Source: Blastobasis lacticolella (Eukaryota; Arthropoda; Insecta; Lepidoptera; Blastobasidae). Taken from it: a stretch of DNA of 64,000 nt. This document shows positions 29,664 to 40,919 of this stretch, one piece after another. Location of the stretch: positions 1,116,001-1,180,000 of the forward strand of contig LR990067.1 of the NCBI GenBank assembly GCA_905147135.1, given 5' to 3'. The notes beneath the pieces were generated by a model that saw only the letters and a list, made by a program, of their open reading frames with translations, did not search any database and was not told where the DNA came from. Every line of letters begins with the position of its first letter. Position 1 is the first letter of the stretch. The translations under genes and the position numbers were made by a program.

Positions 29664-29696
29664 TCACCGGAGGTGATCTTGTCGGAGAGGCCCTAA
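29664..29696 (-). pseudogene. Echo of YME1L exon 14 donor end (2)
   Basis: The - strand reads LSDKITS with an intact donor CG|GTGAGT. The flanking CATTCCCCAAGGAGC also matches the intron side of the real exon and of echo 1, showing that the duplicated unit includes intron sequence. Confidence 0.8.
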
Positions 29697-29814
29697 GTCT
29701 TGCAGTAGACTCATTGTTCTGTGATGCCCTCATTCCCCATGGAGCTTGTTGCTTTTTTATATTATAGATGCCTCTCCGTTTATATTAGACTGGTCTCTCT
29801 TTTTTATATTAGAT

Positions 29815-29935
29815 GTCGTGTGGTCTCTGGCAGAGAAGAATAGCTCCAACCCCTTACACTAATGTTTCCGAGGCAAAAGATCTAGTCTCGGCAGTCTAAA
29901 ATCGGCAGCAGCGTTTTCCATTGTTATATTTACAA
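29815..29935 (-). repeat. Repeat family B, partial reverse copy
   Basis: CGTGTGGTCTCTGGCAGAG, CCCCTTACACTAATG and GCGTTTTCCATTGTTATATT in reverse orientation, truncated before the CCACGAAAGG part. Confidence 0.75.
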
Positions 29936-30097
29936 TGAGATTGTGTAATGTAGATGGGGTATTGAATAGATTAGCAATCAAATTGTTTCGTGTGGACTGA
30001 CTAACAGGTTGTAACCAATTCAATTGGCAATCAGATTGTGTCGTATGCAAGCCCCTTGACATAAGCAAGATTTTAGTTATTTGTATCAGCTTTGATA

Positions 30098-30350
30098 TCA
30101 TCATCACAGCCTATAACAGTCCACTGCAGGACTTAAGGCCTCTCCCACGAAAGGGGAGGTTGTTGCCATAATCCCCACGCTTGGCAGGCGGGTTGGAGAT
30201 CGCAGTGTTATAAATTGGAAACTGCTGCCCATTTTCCAGCTTACGGAGACTAATCTTTTGCCTTGAAAACATTAGTCGCTTTGAACGACACCCACGAGTG
30301 TAGGGGTTTGGTGCTATTCTACTCTGCCGGACACCACACGGTCACAGCTT
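30098..30350 (+). repeat. Repeat family B, full copy
   Basis: ATCATCATCACAGCCTATAAC to CTCTGCCGGACACCACACGG, about 250 bp. Confidence 0.88.
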
Positions 30351-30484
30351 TGATATAATTCTTATAAAATCTGCTTGTCTAGCGTGGAGTGGGAGAGGCC
30401 CAAGTCTATTGTGCCCTTATAGCCCTAAGTGGACTGTTATAGCCCCCATTCCCAATGGATATTTCCAATCCCCCCCCTACTCAC

Positions 30485-30585
30485 CAGAAGTGATCTTATC
30501 GGGCCCGAAGATGAGTTCCTCGGCCGCACGGCCACCCATCATTGTGTCCATCATAGCCAGCAGCTGCTGCTTCGTCACGTGGTAC
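30485..30585 (-). CDS. YME1L: YME1L exon 14, protease domain
   Basis: Residues 604-636, acceptor CCCCGTAG, donor CTG|GTGAGT, phase 2 in and 1 out. It encodes YHVTKQQLLAMMDTMMGGRA then AEELIFGPDKITS, the MGGRVAEELIFG signature. Two partial copies of its donor end lie downstream. Confidence 0.97.
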
Positions 30586-30603
30586 CTACGGGGGGATAGG
30601 ATA

Positions 30604-30692
30604 GAATAAATAAATAAATAAATAATCGTGGACAAATTCACACAGCGCCATCTAGCCACAATGTAAGCAAAGCTTGTACAGTCGAGTTCATT
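30604..30692 (-). repeat. SINE family 1, 3' part
   Basis: AATAAATAAATAATCGTGGAC then CACACAGCGCCATCTAGCC and AAGCAAAGCTTGTAC, the reverse of the family 1 tail. Confidence 0.8.
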
Positions 30693-31125
30693 AATATGTG
30701 AGCATTGCCAAGGCTTCAAATATAACTGTACATGGAAAGGGTTACTTATATATCTGAGCAGATTCATCAATCAAACATATATAAGGCTCGTCTAGTCTAA
30801 AATGACGCGCCCCACTACTTAGTTAGTTGATTTCGATGTGTGAGTGCAAATATTGATAACGACACTTCATCTGTGTGGGAGCCAATGAACGACGCGTGCT
30901 CCTACGTTTGAATCTCACCGGCAACTGAATGACCAATTACAACGGCATTTGTATATGTATTGCGTCCATATTTTAAACTTGCTTGTGTGCGTTAATGCGA
31001 TAGTGGGGCGCGTCATTTTAGATTAGACGAGCTCTACATCTGCTCAGATATATAAGTACCCTTCCATGTACATTTATATTTGAAGCCTTGGCAATGCTCA
31101 CATATTAATGAAGTCGACTGTACTA
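30676..31125. mobile_element. Long hairpin element with a MITE nested at its centre
   Basis: The arm from CAGTCGAGTTCATTAATATG to CTTATATATCTGAGCAGA (about 30678-30763) reappears inverted at about 31040-31124. The 250 bp MITE (30784-31034) sits near the centre of symmetry. Confidence 0.88.
30784..31034 (+). mobile_element. TA-flanked 250 bp MITE, copy 5
   Basis: GGCTCGTCTAGTCTAAAATG start (one end base pair changed) and GATTAGACGAGCTC end followed by TA. Nested in the hairpin element. Confidence 0.9.
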
Positions 31126-31192
31126 TCGCACGGGTGGGGGTTACAAAAAGTCAGGTAACTCCCGACTAGTGATGGGCAACGGGTATTTATTT

Positions 31193-31405
31193 ACGTGGGC
31201 GACTATTTTTGAACCGCTCGCTTCGAGTCGAACGGTTTTCAATTTTGATTTTTGACATGAAAAATTCAATACTTTGGTATATGACGCTGATTTTACCTAT
31301 TTTTGATCCGTTCGCTTTCGGTGTTGCCAATGTAATTCGTAAAAATATAGAATTTTTAATGCTCAAAATCAAAATTGAAAACCGCAGCGAGCGACAGACA
31401 GATTT
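31193..31405. mobile_element. Hairpin MITE (GGTTTTCAATTTTGATTTT arms)
   Basis: GAACGGTTTTCAATTTTGAT is repeated inverted at about 31363-31384. The centre contains GATCCGTTCGCTTTCGGTGTTG. A relative with the same centre (CTTTCGGTGTTGCCAATGTG) lies at 37750-37935. Confidence 0.75.
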
Positions 31406-31726
31406 AGGGGTAAAAGAATTTTTACGCATTTACACCCAGTAAATTTATTAAGAGTGATTTTAAGACGCGGAGATAATAAATTGAAATAACCAAAGAAAAC
31501 AGTATTTACTTTCAGTCAAACTAGATTTATTGGAAAGATAATTTTATGGCATTTATATTTGAATATGATTTCGGTCATGTGGCTGCCGAGACTGGGGCGT
31601 AGTAGACAGCCCAATCTGAATATCCTATATTGCAAAATTATGTTTTTATGTTGTTAGTGTATTTATAAATATGGGTCTCAGTACCCTGAAATAAATAATA
31701 ATAATTACAATGATAAGTATAGTTAC

Positions 31727-31809
31727 CTCTCCTTAGCGGGAATGTAGGCGGTGTGTCCGAGCGAGGGTCCGCGCGGGATTATAGTCACCTTGTGCAGCGG
31801 GTGCGAGTC
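31727..31809 (-). CDS. YME1L: YME1L exon 13, protease domain
   Basis: Residues 576-602, acceptor GGCAG, donor AGAG|GTAACT. It encodes DSHPLHKVTIIPRGPSLGHT then AYIPAKE, the conserved KATIMPRGPTLGHVSLLPE block of M41 proteases. Confidence 0.97.
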
Positions 31810-32286
31810 CTGCCATAGAAACACAATGGGGAATCAATGCACTGGAATGGTAATCTCCTCCTGTCTGTCTTCAAGGAGAAACTTGACAAGAGAGTACAGC
31901 GTAACTATTGTTGTTGATTTTTTGCAATACAAAAATGTATTCGGCGATACTTGTAGAATAGTTCCTTAGTTACTTTTTAAATTAGAAATATAGCCTGCCA
32001 ATCCAATTAAAGGCCCCATTTCTGATAGTTAAGGGACATCTAGCTCACTCAAAAATTTATCTGCGGGCCAAATGTCTACTTTTTAAGATGTGTATGGGTA
32101 GATTAGTTTGAATCAATTTAGAAAAACGGACCAGATGGCTCCTATTAAAAAGTGAAGGGATATTTCGGCTAAATTATATTTTTAATTAAAATAATTGATG
32201 TTCATCTGAGCAACAAATGACAATTACTGACTATTTTGTTGATGAAATCATTCATCTTAATAGATTTCACTAAGTTTCGTGCATAC

Positions 32287-32391
32287 CTTGGTGTAGTGTG
32301 CGACGATGGCGTGTCCGCCTTCGTGGTAGGCGGTGATGGTGTTCGCTTCCTCGTCAGGAAGCCGGGCTCGACGCTCCGGACCCATTAGTAC
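32287..32391 (-). CDS. YME1L: YME1L exon 12, HExxH zinc site
   Basis: Residues 541-575, acceptor CCCCAG, donor AAG|GTATGC, exactly 35 codons. It reads VLMGPERRARLPDEEANTIT then AYHEGGHAIVAHYTK. HEGGH (563-567) is the M41 zinc-binding catalytic motif. The usual residue at the third position is Ser, here Gly, which is a non-ligand position. Confidence 0.97.
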
Positions 32392-32504
32392 CTGGGGGGA
32401 TAATCAATCAATCAATCAATCAATCACACTAAGTTTGTAGACTTCGTTCGCGTACAACTACTTTAGAAAGAAAGAAAGAAAAGACATTCATTACACATAG
32501 CACA

Positions 32505-32690
32505 GCACACCATAGAACTTTCTCCCACGCACACTAAGGTTGTGGAATGAACTACCTGGAGAGGTTTTCTCTGGCGAGTACATCATGGAGTCCTTCAAGA
32601 AAGGGGTGGAAAGGTTTTCACGGTGTCGGCAACGCGTGGCTGATGCCTCTGGTATTGCAAACGGCCATAGGCATAATAATAAGTAAGTAA
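32505..32690 (+). mobile_element. Non-LTR retroposon C-terminal fragment
   Basis: Reads VVELPGEVFSGEYIMES-like peptide with frame breaks (TTGTGGAATGAACTACCTGG, AGTCCTTCAAGAAAGGGG, GTCGGCAACGCGTGGC) shared with 41715-41955. Preceded by (AATC)n at 32401-32425. Confidence 0.65.
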
Positions 32691-33094
32691 TAAGTATTTT
32701 ATTTTCTCTCAATCACACAATATACATTTCTTCATGAATTTGTTACAAAATTACATATGCGAGTGAGAGACAGGAGCCCAAACTAGGTAATCCTGTGTGA
32801 AGGGTCTCCTGGCTCTTCCTCTCAAATCCATCATATTTTGACGGCAAAGAAGTATTTAGATAGTAGGTAAAAGTACTAAAAGGTCCAATCTACTGTACCA
32901 ACTATTAGACGTGATTGTGTGTGTGCATGAGAGCGATGTGTAATGTCCTACTCAATAAAGAAATTTAGATTTGATTTGATATGGGCGACAGTTACCACTT
33001 GCCATCAGGGCTGTATGCTCGTGTCGCTGAGAAGCATAAAATATTTCCTTTTTAAGAAGGCAGTCTTGCACCATATTTGACCACTTTTAATTTT

Positions 33095-33170
33095 TTTAAA
33101 CCACCAATTTGGCAACCTTACAGCCTGCCTGATGGAAAGCAGTCACCGCTGCCATGGACGTTTGCGTTGT
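33095..33170 (-). mobile_element. Retroposon 3' tail fragment
   Basis: AAACCACCAATTTGGCAACC and CAGCCTGCCTGATGGAAAGC in reverse, as at 23155-23235. Confidence 0.5.
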
Positions 33171-33236
33171 ACTCATTTTCGTTTGATATATATAATTACG
33201 TATGTACACAATAAATAATATAATAAGTGTACATAC

Positions 33237-33297
33237 CTTGTCCCGCGCGTCTTCAAAATACTTCATTGAGACGTGCTTCGCGCCGTCGATCGCCGCC
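33237..33297 (-). CDS. YME1L: YME1L exon 11
   Basis: Residues 521-540, acceptor TTGTCAG, donor AAG|GTATGT, 61 nt. It encodes AAIDGAKHVSMKYFEDARDK, matching the AAVDGKEMVTMKELEFSKDK linker between the AAA and protease domains. Confidence 0.96.
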
Positions 33298-33299
33298 CT

Positions 33300-34090
33300 G
33301 ACAACAGAAACTAAGTTTAGAATAGCTAGAATAATAACTTTATTCTATTATAGAAGAGTGTTAAACGAAGTTTGATCATAATTTCAATATTAACCAATTA
33401 AGGGCAATGAAATTTTTAAATTAAATTTAAATTCATTTATTTCAGACGAAGTAGTCCATATTACATTAGAATGTCAACGTTATGAGTACAATGCATGGAC
33501 TTACTACCCGTTACCCGTAATTTTTTTCTTTTATCTGTTTTGTGGAACAAAAAGTCGTAGGTTAATAATTATGTAAATAAATAAATGTCGACTCGACGTT
33601 TGTCGGAGAAACGTTCAGTAGATCAAAAGGTATTTTGACAACTACTTTTCGGATTGTACGGATTACCTCATAATAATACCAAATTAACGGTAAATATATT
33701 TCTCCAATAATGGCAACACCAAACATGACACTTGTCAATTTAGAATGACGGTGATTATGCCAATAACATTGTGTTTACACTGTTAGAAAGGGACAAAGGA
33801 CTATCGATGGTGACTCTCGCTCTGCCCGGTTTTAGTCAAAGCAGTGCGCAGTCCCTTTGGGTAGTAAGTCCATGGTACAATGTACACTGAAATGTTACAA
33901 TTGAAATGTCAAGATCTAAATATAATATCATCGACATGTCCAAAATTTAAATTTATCAATAAATTCAAGTAACATGTCTCATTTTTTGTTAGTAATATTT
34001 CGTAATATTAAGTAAGTCTTAGAAGGTAGTTTTAGACGAGATATAGACAAAGCCATAGTCAGCGGACTATGGCTTGTCAAATTTTCGCTA
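33300..34090. other. YME1L intron 10, no feature recognised
   Basis: AT-rich sequence upstream of exon 11. No ORF with a domain, hairpin or repeat signature was identified here. Confidence 0.5.
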
Positions 34091-34097
34091 AAATATA

Positions 34098-34372
34098 CAG
34101 GGTGTTACATAATATATGTATAAAGCCGTGAACTGGATGGAGTGTTAAACATAATAAAACGATAGGTACAATTATTTCTGTCGTACGTGAATTTTTTTTA
34201 TATAACATATGTATGAAGCCGTGAACCGTATAGAGTGCTAAATGTATGAAAACGATAGGTACAAAAATTCCACGTACAACAGAAATAATTGTACCTATCG
34301 TTTTATTATGTTTAACACTCTAACCAGTTCACGGCTTTATACATATATTATGTAACACCCTGTATAGTTGCA
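34098..34372. mobile_element. Hairpin MITE, CAGGGTGTTAC ends, TA target
   Basis: CAGGGTGTTACATAATATAT at the left and its complement at the right, TA on both sides. The inner arms repeat AACGATAGGTACAATTATTT inverted, and a partly duplicated arm (GAAGCCGTGAACCG) lies inside. Mariner-like by target and end sequence. Confidence 0.88.
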
Positions 34373-34782
34373 AAGTTGCACGCAATTTAATATTTCAATT
34401 AAATAATTCTTAAATACCGCGCAAGTTTGAAACGATAAATTTCAACGAAAATCTGACAAACATAGACACAGATATTGGTTTCGAAACATAGAACACATTG
34501 AAATAAGCAAAAAAAGAAACGTTTTTCCTTCCTTTCTGTATTTCACTCTAAATCTCTCCTATGCTAGTTGGAATAAAATTTATAAACGGGAGTCACCTTT
34601 GGTGGCTTGGTTTTTAAACACACCAACATCTACTGGATCCTGGATCGGACCCCGGGCCCTCGCGCCCGAGAGCACAACCGGGATATTAACGCAACATTGA
34701 TTTTAGTTATGTCCCGAGTCTAGTCTTTGCCCCTGATCTCTGCCCTATGGTAAACGCGCATGTATATATGAGGCTACCAACT

Positions 34783-35200
34783 AGGGTTGCCAACCCTACT
34801 ATATAATATAGTATCCTACTGTATTAGGAGTCTACCTACTATAAATTAAAAATTATTATATAGTAGGCGAAACTACTATATTTAATTAGCACTACATTAC
34901 TACTTACCGCAAAACGGAACGCGTCCATAATATCCTCAAAAGAAAAAAATTCCTGATGCAAATCGAATATTTCAGAACAATCTTGAGTCTTGACATTTGT
35001 ATGACGTGACGTCAAACTCAAGTCAAATAAAACAAAACAGCTCAATGTAGCAGAAAATATACATTTAAGAAATAATAGAGGTACGTACATTTTATTTAAA
35101 AAACCTACTGTATATTTTTGGTTAATTCCCTACCTACTATATTTTTATGGCTTCTAAACCCGAAAATACTATATTTGGTCTAAAAAAAGTTGGCAACCCT
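34783..35200. mobile_element. MITE with exact 10 bp target duplication (Mutator-like)
   Basis: The ends AGGGTTGCCAAC and complement are flanked by GCTACCAACT at 34773-34782 and 35201-35210. A 9-11 bp duplication is typical of Mutator-like elements. It split the exon-10 echo region, and removing it restores CTACCAACTCACTTCAAAG. Confidence 0.9.
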
Positions 35201-35210
35201 GCTACCAACT

Positions 35211-35262
35211 CACTTCAAAGCAGTTTGATTGACCATATTCTCCAACTCTCTGTATGCCACTA
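35211..35262 (-). pseudogene. Echo of YME1L exon 10 donor end
   Basis: The - strand reads ELENMVNQTALK with donor TTGAA|GTGAGT, versus DLENMVNQAALK in the real exon 1.6 kb upstream in gene direction. The donor is intact and most differences are silent. Confidence 0.88.
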
Positions 35263-35344
35263 CTTTCGAGATAGATATCTCTAATATTTTCCGAAGCTAG
35301 TCTCTGCCCCTGATCTCCATCCTATATGATACGGGCGCGTCTAC

Positions 35345-35520
35345 GCATGTCTATACTAATATTATAAAGAGGAAATGTTTGATTTTTTTTTTGTTTGTAT
35401 TGAATAGGCTTCGAAACTACTGGACCGATTTCAACAATTCTTTCACCGTTGGGAAGCTACACTATCCGCGGGTGACATAGGCTATATTATATTTTCTAAA
35501 AAATTACGAATCATTAATAA
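35345..35520 (+). repeat. Dispersed lepidopteran-type repeat fragment
   Basis: ATACTAATATTATAAAGAGG followed by CTGGACCGATTTCAACAATT and GGTGACATAGGCTATATTAT, a module very common in moth and butterfly intergenic DNA. Confidence 0.6.
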
Positions 35521-35529
35521 AACTCCAAT

Positions 35530-36780
35530 AATGTAACCCAAGGTGTAAAAAAATACCCAAAAAATTCCTTACATCGCGTGTGTTGCGAAAACTATTGATG
35601 ATAGAACAAAATAAAGTACTACGACTTTGCAGAACACATCATTATCTACAAAAAGTGTCGCGACAGTATATGTCTAACTATTATAGTTAAGTCACAATAA
35701 GTGTTCTTTTATTTTCAAAATTTAATTGAAATGCCGCCGCTAAAAACGCTTTTTATTTGTACCTTGGTATTAATCCTTATCAAAATCAATTACTTCATAT
35801 TCACGACTGCTTCAATACCTTTATATAACTTTATATAACTTTATATAACATTCCATTCGAAAGATATCAGGTGTTTAAAAATGTGAATATTAGAAAAAAG
35901 TCGCGTGTTCGCCGCTCAGTCCGCTCGGCTATCTAGGCAGCACGGGGTTTGGGAGAGGAGTCAATGTCATCAAGAAATAAAGTGCCGTGTACCCGTAGTG
36001 GTACCCGTGCGGAGCCGGGGCGGGCCGCTATGTATGTATATGAAGGGTTGGTCGGGTGTTCGTCGTTATCCATCGATAAATCTAATGAAATACTGTTTGG
36101 AATACACGTACAGATTTAATGTAATTACAATTACGTTATAATCACTCGCAAATAATGAAACACAATCGATGGAAACCGATTACTTTCGGACCGCGGTGAA
36201 GTCGGTCCTCCGTTGGCGTACGGCTCGACGTCCGTTCAAAAGTGACCGTTGGTTTTCTACGCTGTCATTTGCAGTGTTACCAGCATTAGTTTCCAAAAAA
36301 AGTACGTCCGGGCTCCTAAAGTAGTACGGAAATGGCTAGATAGGTACGGTTTACCTACTCTTCTATTTTATCGGCCTTGGGGATGGGGGTCTAGATTAGT
36401 CGTAAGTTGAATTATAGACACAATAAAACGGCGTTATATTGAAAAGACAAGACCTTATTCACTCGCCTGTGGTGCCAGTGAGCAAAAACACGTCAAAATC
36501 ATCCCTTCCTTCCATTATTTTACGGTATTTTGCGGACAAGAAAGGCAAAGTGATCACCCCGTCAGCAAAATTTAGCAATTTGTAAAAACGTACTAAATAC
36601 TACGATGTGGAGCAAAGTACGCCAAAGGTACGACAGTCGGCCAAATAGTACATAAATCGTACCAAAAGTTACGATCTGGCAACGCTGGTCACTTGTCAAA
36701 GCCGTAGTGTTGCCAACGCACATTCCGGTTATACCCAAGTCGATAGGCTTGACGTTCCGATTTGCTACCTGCGACATATA
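35530..36780. other. YME1L intron 10, mostly unique
   Basis: No gene recognised. A triple TTTATATAAC run lies at 35818-35850 and a GC-richer patch at 35905-36060. The short ORFs lack domains. Confidence 0.45.
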
Positions 36781-36806
36781 TGTATGTATGTGTGTATGAG
36801 ACTCAC

Positions 36807-36970
36807 TTCAAAGCGGCCTGGTTGACCATATTCTCCAAATCGGCGCCCGTGAAGCCCGTCGTGCCCCGGGCCAGCACGTCGCTGTCCACGTCTCCGTGCG
36901 CCAGTACCCTGGAGAGATACATCTCCAGGATCTCCCGCCGGCCGCCGTAGTCCGGGGTTGGGACGTTCAC
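36807..36970 (-). CDS. YME1L: YME1L exon 10, AAA lid domain
   Basis: Residues 466-519, acceptor CCCCAG, donor TTGAA|GTGAGT, phase 0 in and 2 out. It encodes VNVPTPDYGGRREILEMYLS and TTGFTGADLENMVNQAAL, the sensor-2 region of the AAA lid (FSGAELENLVNQAAL in human). Confidence 0.97.
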
Positions 36971-37045
36971 CTGGGGGGGAAAGGGGAGGGTTATTGAGGG
37001 GGTATTTTATTTGACCCTGGCAGAAGCCGGGACTAACTGTCGGAT

Positions 37046-40000
37046 TAGGCCAGTCAAATCTTACAATATCTTATTTATTTATAATCTTACAAAAAAATGG
37101 CTCTAAAACGCAAAGCGCGATGTAACGCTGCATTTTTGGTATATTATTTGGACCACTTAAGAGAGAGTGAAACTACATTTTGCAAGCAAAAAAAAATTGT
37201 GCTTCCTGCGTAATACGTGAAAAACTGCGAAATTTTCGGACTTTTTTCACTTTCTGGTCTAAAAATAAAAAACTGCATTTTTCGACCAATGAAGCTTAAT
37301 GGCTTTTAAAGTTCATTATATTTGCCACTATTTAAGCTCAAACGCAGCTCTACAAAATGTACAGTAAACAAGTTATGACTCTTCAAAGATGGTCAATTTT
37401 TCCGGAAAATTTACAATTTTAGGTTTTGCTCCCGTCTGGAGCAAATTATTGATAAAATCGCTAGTCCTATGATAAAAGTAACTAAAAGAAAGTTGTAGTA
37501 CATTTAATTTACTTTCATTGAAGTAGAAAACGAACTAAGTGAGACTAATAGTTTACTTACAATCTTGAAAATGGTTTTTTGAAGAACTCTGTGAATTCTT
37601 ATTTGTGTGAATGGTACCAAAGTACTTATGTTATGCTTGCTAGAAATTACGTTATAATAATAATAAAATACCATCACAAGGTGCCAATCAGCTTCCGAGA
37701 CCGTTCTATCAGACTCAGGGTCCAGTGGAAGATATTTGTCAACCTCGCCAATGAATTGCTTGCTTTGATTCGAACGATTTTCAATCTTAATTTTCCTTAT
37801 GAAAAATGTTATATTTTTCCCTATTTTTGCCCATATTTCGGCCCCCTCTTTCGGTGTTGCCAATGTGATTTTAAAAATATTGAATTTTTCACGTCAATAT
37901 TCGACATTGTAAATCATTCGAATAGAGGCGAGCGATTCAATAACTGAACCCAGGGCCGTTTGTATGTTAGTTTGAAGTTGCTTAGTTTTACCATGGGTTA
38001 CCGACATTCTACCGAGTTCTATTGAAATCGTAATAATGTACTTTTTTGACATAACTTGGCTTTAATGTTGTATCTACATTCATACGACGACGACATTAGC
38101 GCCTTCAAGGAACAAGCCTCTATAAACGAATTCTCGACACCACTGGCAGGATAGGTAGAACAGTCACAGAACAGTAGTAGTAGAACAGGTAAGTACGCGC
38201 CAAGTATGGCGCCTAAAACTAAAAAATGATGGTTTCATTCGTCCTATTGCGGTAGGGACTACCTATCGACGCCGGTTTTCCACCCCCCAGCCCAGCAAAT
38301 TACTTCTAGCATATCCAGCTCGACTTTGGATCTAAAGGTGACTGCGAAGCCGCCGTCCACGCCATGAGACCTTTCGTCGTACTGAAGGGTGACGTAAAAA
38401 TGGATTCAACTCCGTCGATAGAGGCGCTTTGCTTGGTCAAATACGATCTAAGCTGCCGGCCGCTTATAAGTTGATGCGACAATGCTACAAAAAGCCGAGC
38501 AATCTTATATACAAAGGCTACCTCTTGCAATCAGTAGTCGGCTGCCAGCAATAGGCGACTCTCGAGAAGCTAAATTCTAAATTTAACGTGTGGTAGTACG
38601 ACCTACTTAGAATACGGGATCCTACGAGGGGATGCGAACACGGTTTTACAGGATTTACAGCTCCTCATACGCGAGATGAGGGTGATTGGTGTGCAGTCCG
38701 AGGGCTGGTACCATTTCTGCAGCTTTTGACGCTATTGCTATTACAATGTCGTCGACAAGGCGTGGCTTCACTTTCTAGGTAGTTTTGATTAATCCCTCTC
38801 GGACTTCATTGAAGAAAAAATTCCAATTCTATTGTTGTGTTTTGCGGTGTTGTCAACAATACAGTGAAACATATTGTTATATTTTAATTCTTAACATAAA
38901 TCTCGATAATTCATCTTGGAAACAGATGGATATGGAGGTCTAAGCGTTAGGAAAGTTTCAGATGTGTCCCTGTCAGCTTTTCTGTCCTCGGTGCATAGTT
39001 CACAGTATCCAGTGTAGAAGTTATTATCTAAACTAGGAACTTTTATTACGGCGTATTCTATCGAGGCCAAATAAATGCCTTTGGCACGAGGCTTTTCCGG
39101 AGGTCGAGCTCCCGAAAAATTCCTGTTCCCAGCGGCTATGGGGCGAGCCTCGCTGCAGATTGGTGCGAAACAATATTTTAAGCGCACCAACCAACTCTGC
39201 AGAGCGTGCCCGTTTGCTGGCTGCTGGCGAGTGTAAGTCGGGTCTCTAACTTCAGGCAATGTCTTCTTAAAATATTGGGACACTTCTCGACCGCGTTACG
39301 CACTATATCATCCGCCGGGCCTTCACCTTCGCTGGAGCACCCGCGAAGCTTGAGCCAGGTGGTTTGGCCCGTGATGACGGTAAGAGGCCCGAAGGGATGA
39401 CATTCCCGCCCTGGGAGCTGGGACGACGTTTGGTCAGGGACACCACGTGTAGCGATACCCTTGCACAGTTCCATCTTCCAGTAACGGTCCGATGCCGTCT
39501 CAACTGAAAGTGTCAAACGGCGCAAGTGTTGGTGGAAACCACATATTTACGCCGTTTGGTGTGGAAACCCTTAAATTCTAGTGTCCATAGCGCACACTCC
39601 CTATTTTGGGAGCTAGCTAAGCGCTTGGTCGATATTACTAAAGACCCACAGGGCTGACTTCCACTTCGGACGGGGGACTTTCTAATAGTTCTAATACTTC
39701 TAATACCGTGGACCTTGCACAAAATTAGTGATTGTTTTATTAAGTTAGTTGTTATTTGTAATTTGTATTATGTCAGATTAGTATTCATAATATGTATAAT
39801 TGTTATTCCTACCTTAATAAATACTTTAGTTTTATGTTAGTTAAATAAATTTTTATGTTCTCCTCGTTTTTTTAAGATTGTGAATGAACCATTAGTCTCA
39901 CATAGTTCGTTCTGTACATCATTTAAAGCAAATTAAATGTACTACAACTCCCCTTTAATTTTTTTATAATAGAACTAGCAATTTTACCAATAATTTGCTC

Positions 40001-40359
40001 CGGACAGGAGCAAAACCTAAAATTGAAGTTTTTCGGGAAAAATAGACCATCTTTAAAGAGTCATAACTTGGTTGCTATACGCTTTATAGAGCTGTGTTTG
40101 GGATTAAATCCTTGCAAATTTAATCAATTTTAAAAGCTATAAAGCTTTGTTGGTCGAAAAATGCATAGTTTTTGAGTTTTAGTCCTGAAAGTTAAAAAAG
40201 TCCAAAAATTTCGCAGTTTTTCTCGTATTACGCAGGAAGCACAATTTTTTTTTGCTTGCAAAATGTTGTTTCACACTCTCTTAAGGGGTCCAAATAACAT
40301 ACCAAAAATGCAGCGTTACATCGCGCTTTGCGTTTTAGATGTAAGATTTGACTGGCCTA
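37046..40359. mobile_element. 3.3 kb DNA element with ~500 bp terminal inverted repeats
   Basis: The left arm (37046-37570) and right arm (39868-40359) are inverted copies: TAGGCCAGTCAAATCTTACA at both tips, AAAACGCAAAGCGCGATGTA, GCTTCCTGCGTAATACG and GTTGTAGTACATTTAATTT. Identity is high but not perfect. The interior (about 2.3 kb) has several short - strand ORFs (38530-38306, 39283-38891, 39525-39178) without a domain I recognise. The tips are bordered by GAT on both sides, a possible 3 bp target duplication. Confidence 0.85.
38891..39525 (-). pseudogene. Unrecognised ORF remnants inside the long-TIR element
   Basis: Two overlapping - strand frames (130 and 115 residues) with higher GC than the arms, as expected for a decayed coding segment. 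One ends in a Cys-containing patch (YTGYCELCTEDRKADRD). No transposase motif is visible. Function unknown. Confidence 0.35.
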
Positions 40360-40797
40360 GATGATGATGTACACAAGATAACTTAACAGAAAGTACACAG
40401 GGAACTTTTTTTTTTCACAGGGCATAAAAAATATTAATTTATTAAAACTTCATGCACAAAATTTTACAATGGGTGAGTTAAGCTAAAATAGCCTTATCTA
40501 CCAGTCAACCAAGAGATAATGGGTTAAGGTAACTTAAATTATGTTTAAAGGTTACATTATGAAGTTGTAATGCCAATTATATAACTGCATCAAGTTAAAT
40601 TAAAATTAAAAACAATAAAATTAAAACCTTAAAATTTTCGTGTATATGTATCTTTTAAACGACGCAACAGAATTTAATGAAGTTTTCAAAAATTGGTAGA
40701 GTGTTTCAAGAAGAAGGTTTAGAAGCAAGAAAAAAAGGGTAGGTAGGAGTCCACTAGTTGCACTCTCCGCATGGCACAGTTGGAAATAAAAACATAC

Positions 40798-40877
40798 CTC
40801 GACATCGAACCGGCCCGGCCTCAGCAGCGCTTGGTCCAAGTCGTCCCTTCGGTTGGTGGCGCCCAGCACTATCACTC
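40798..40877 (-). CDS. YME1L: YME1L exon 9, second region of homology
   Basis: Residues 440-465, acceptor TTCAG, donor GAG|GTATGT, phase 1 in and 0 out. It reads VIVLGATNRRDDLDQALLRP then GRFDVE. The two arginines of LLRPGR (R458, R461) are the fingers that reach the neighbouring subunit's ATP in FtsH-type enzymes. Confidence 0.97.
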
Positions 40878-40919
40878 CTGAAGGACCAACCATAATATAT
40901 TTAGCAACATCATTATACT

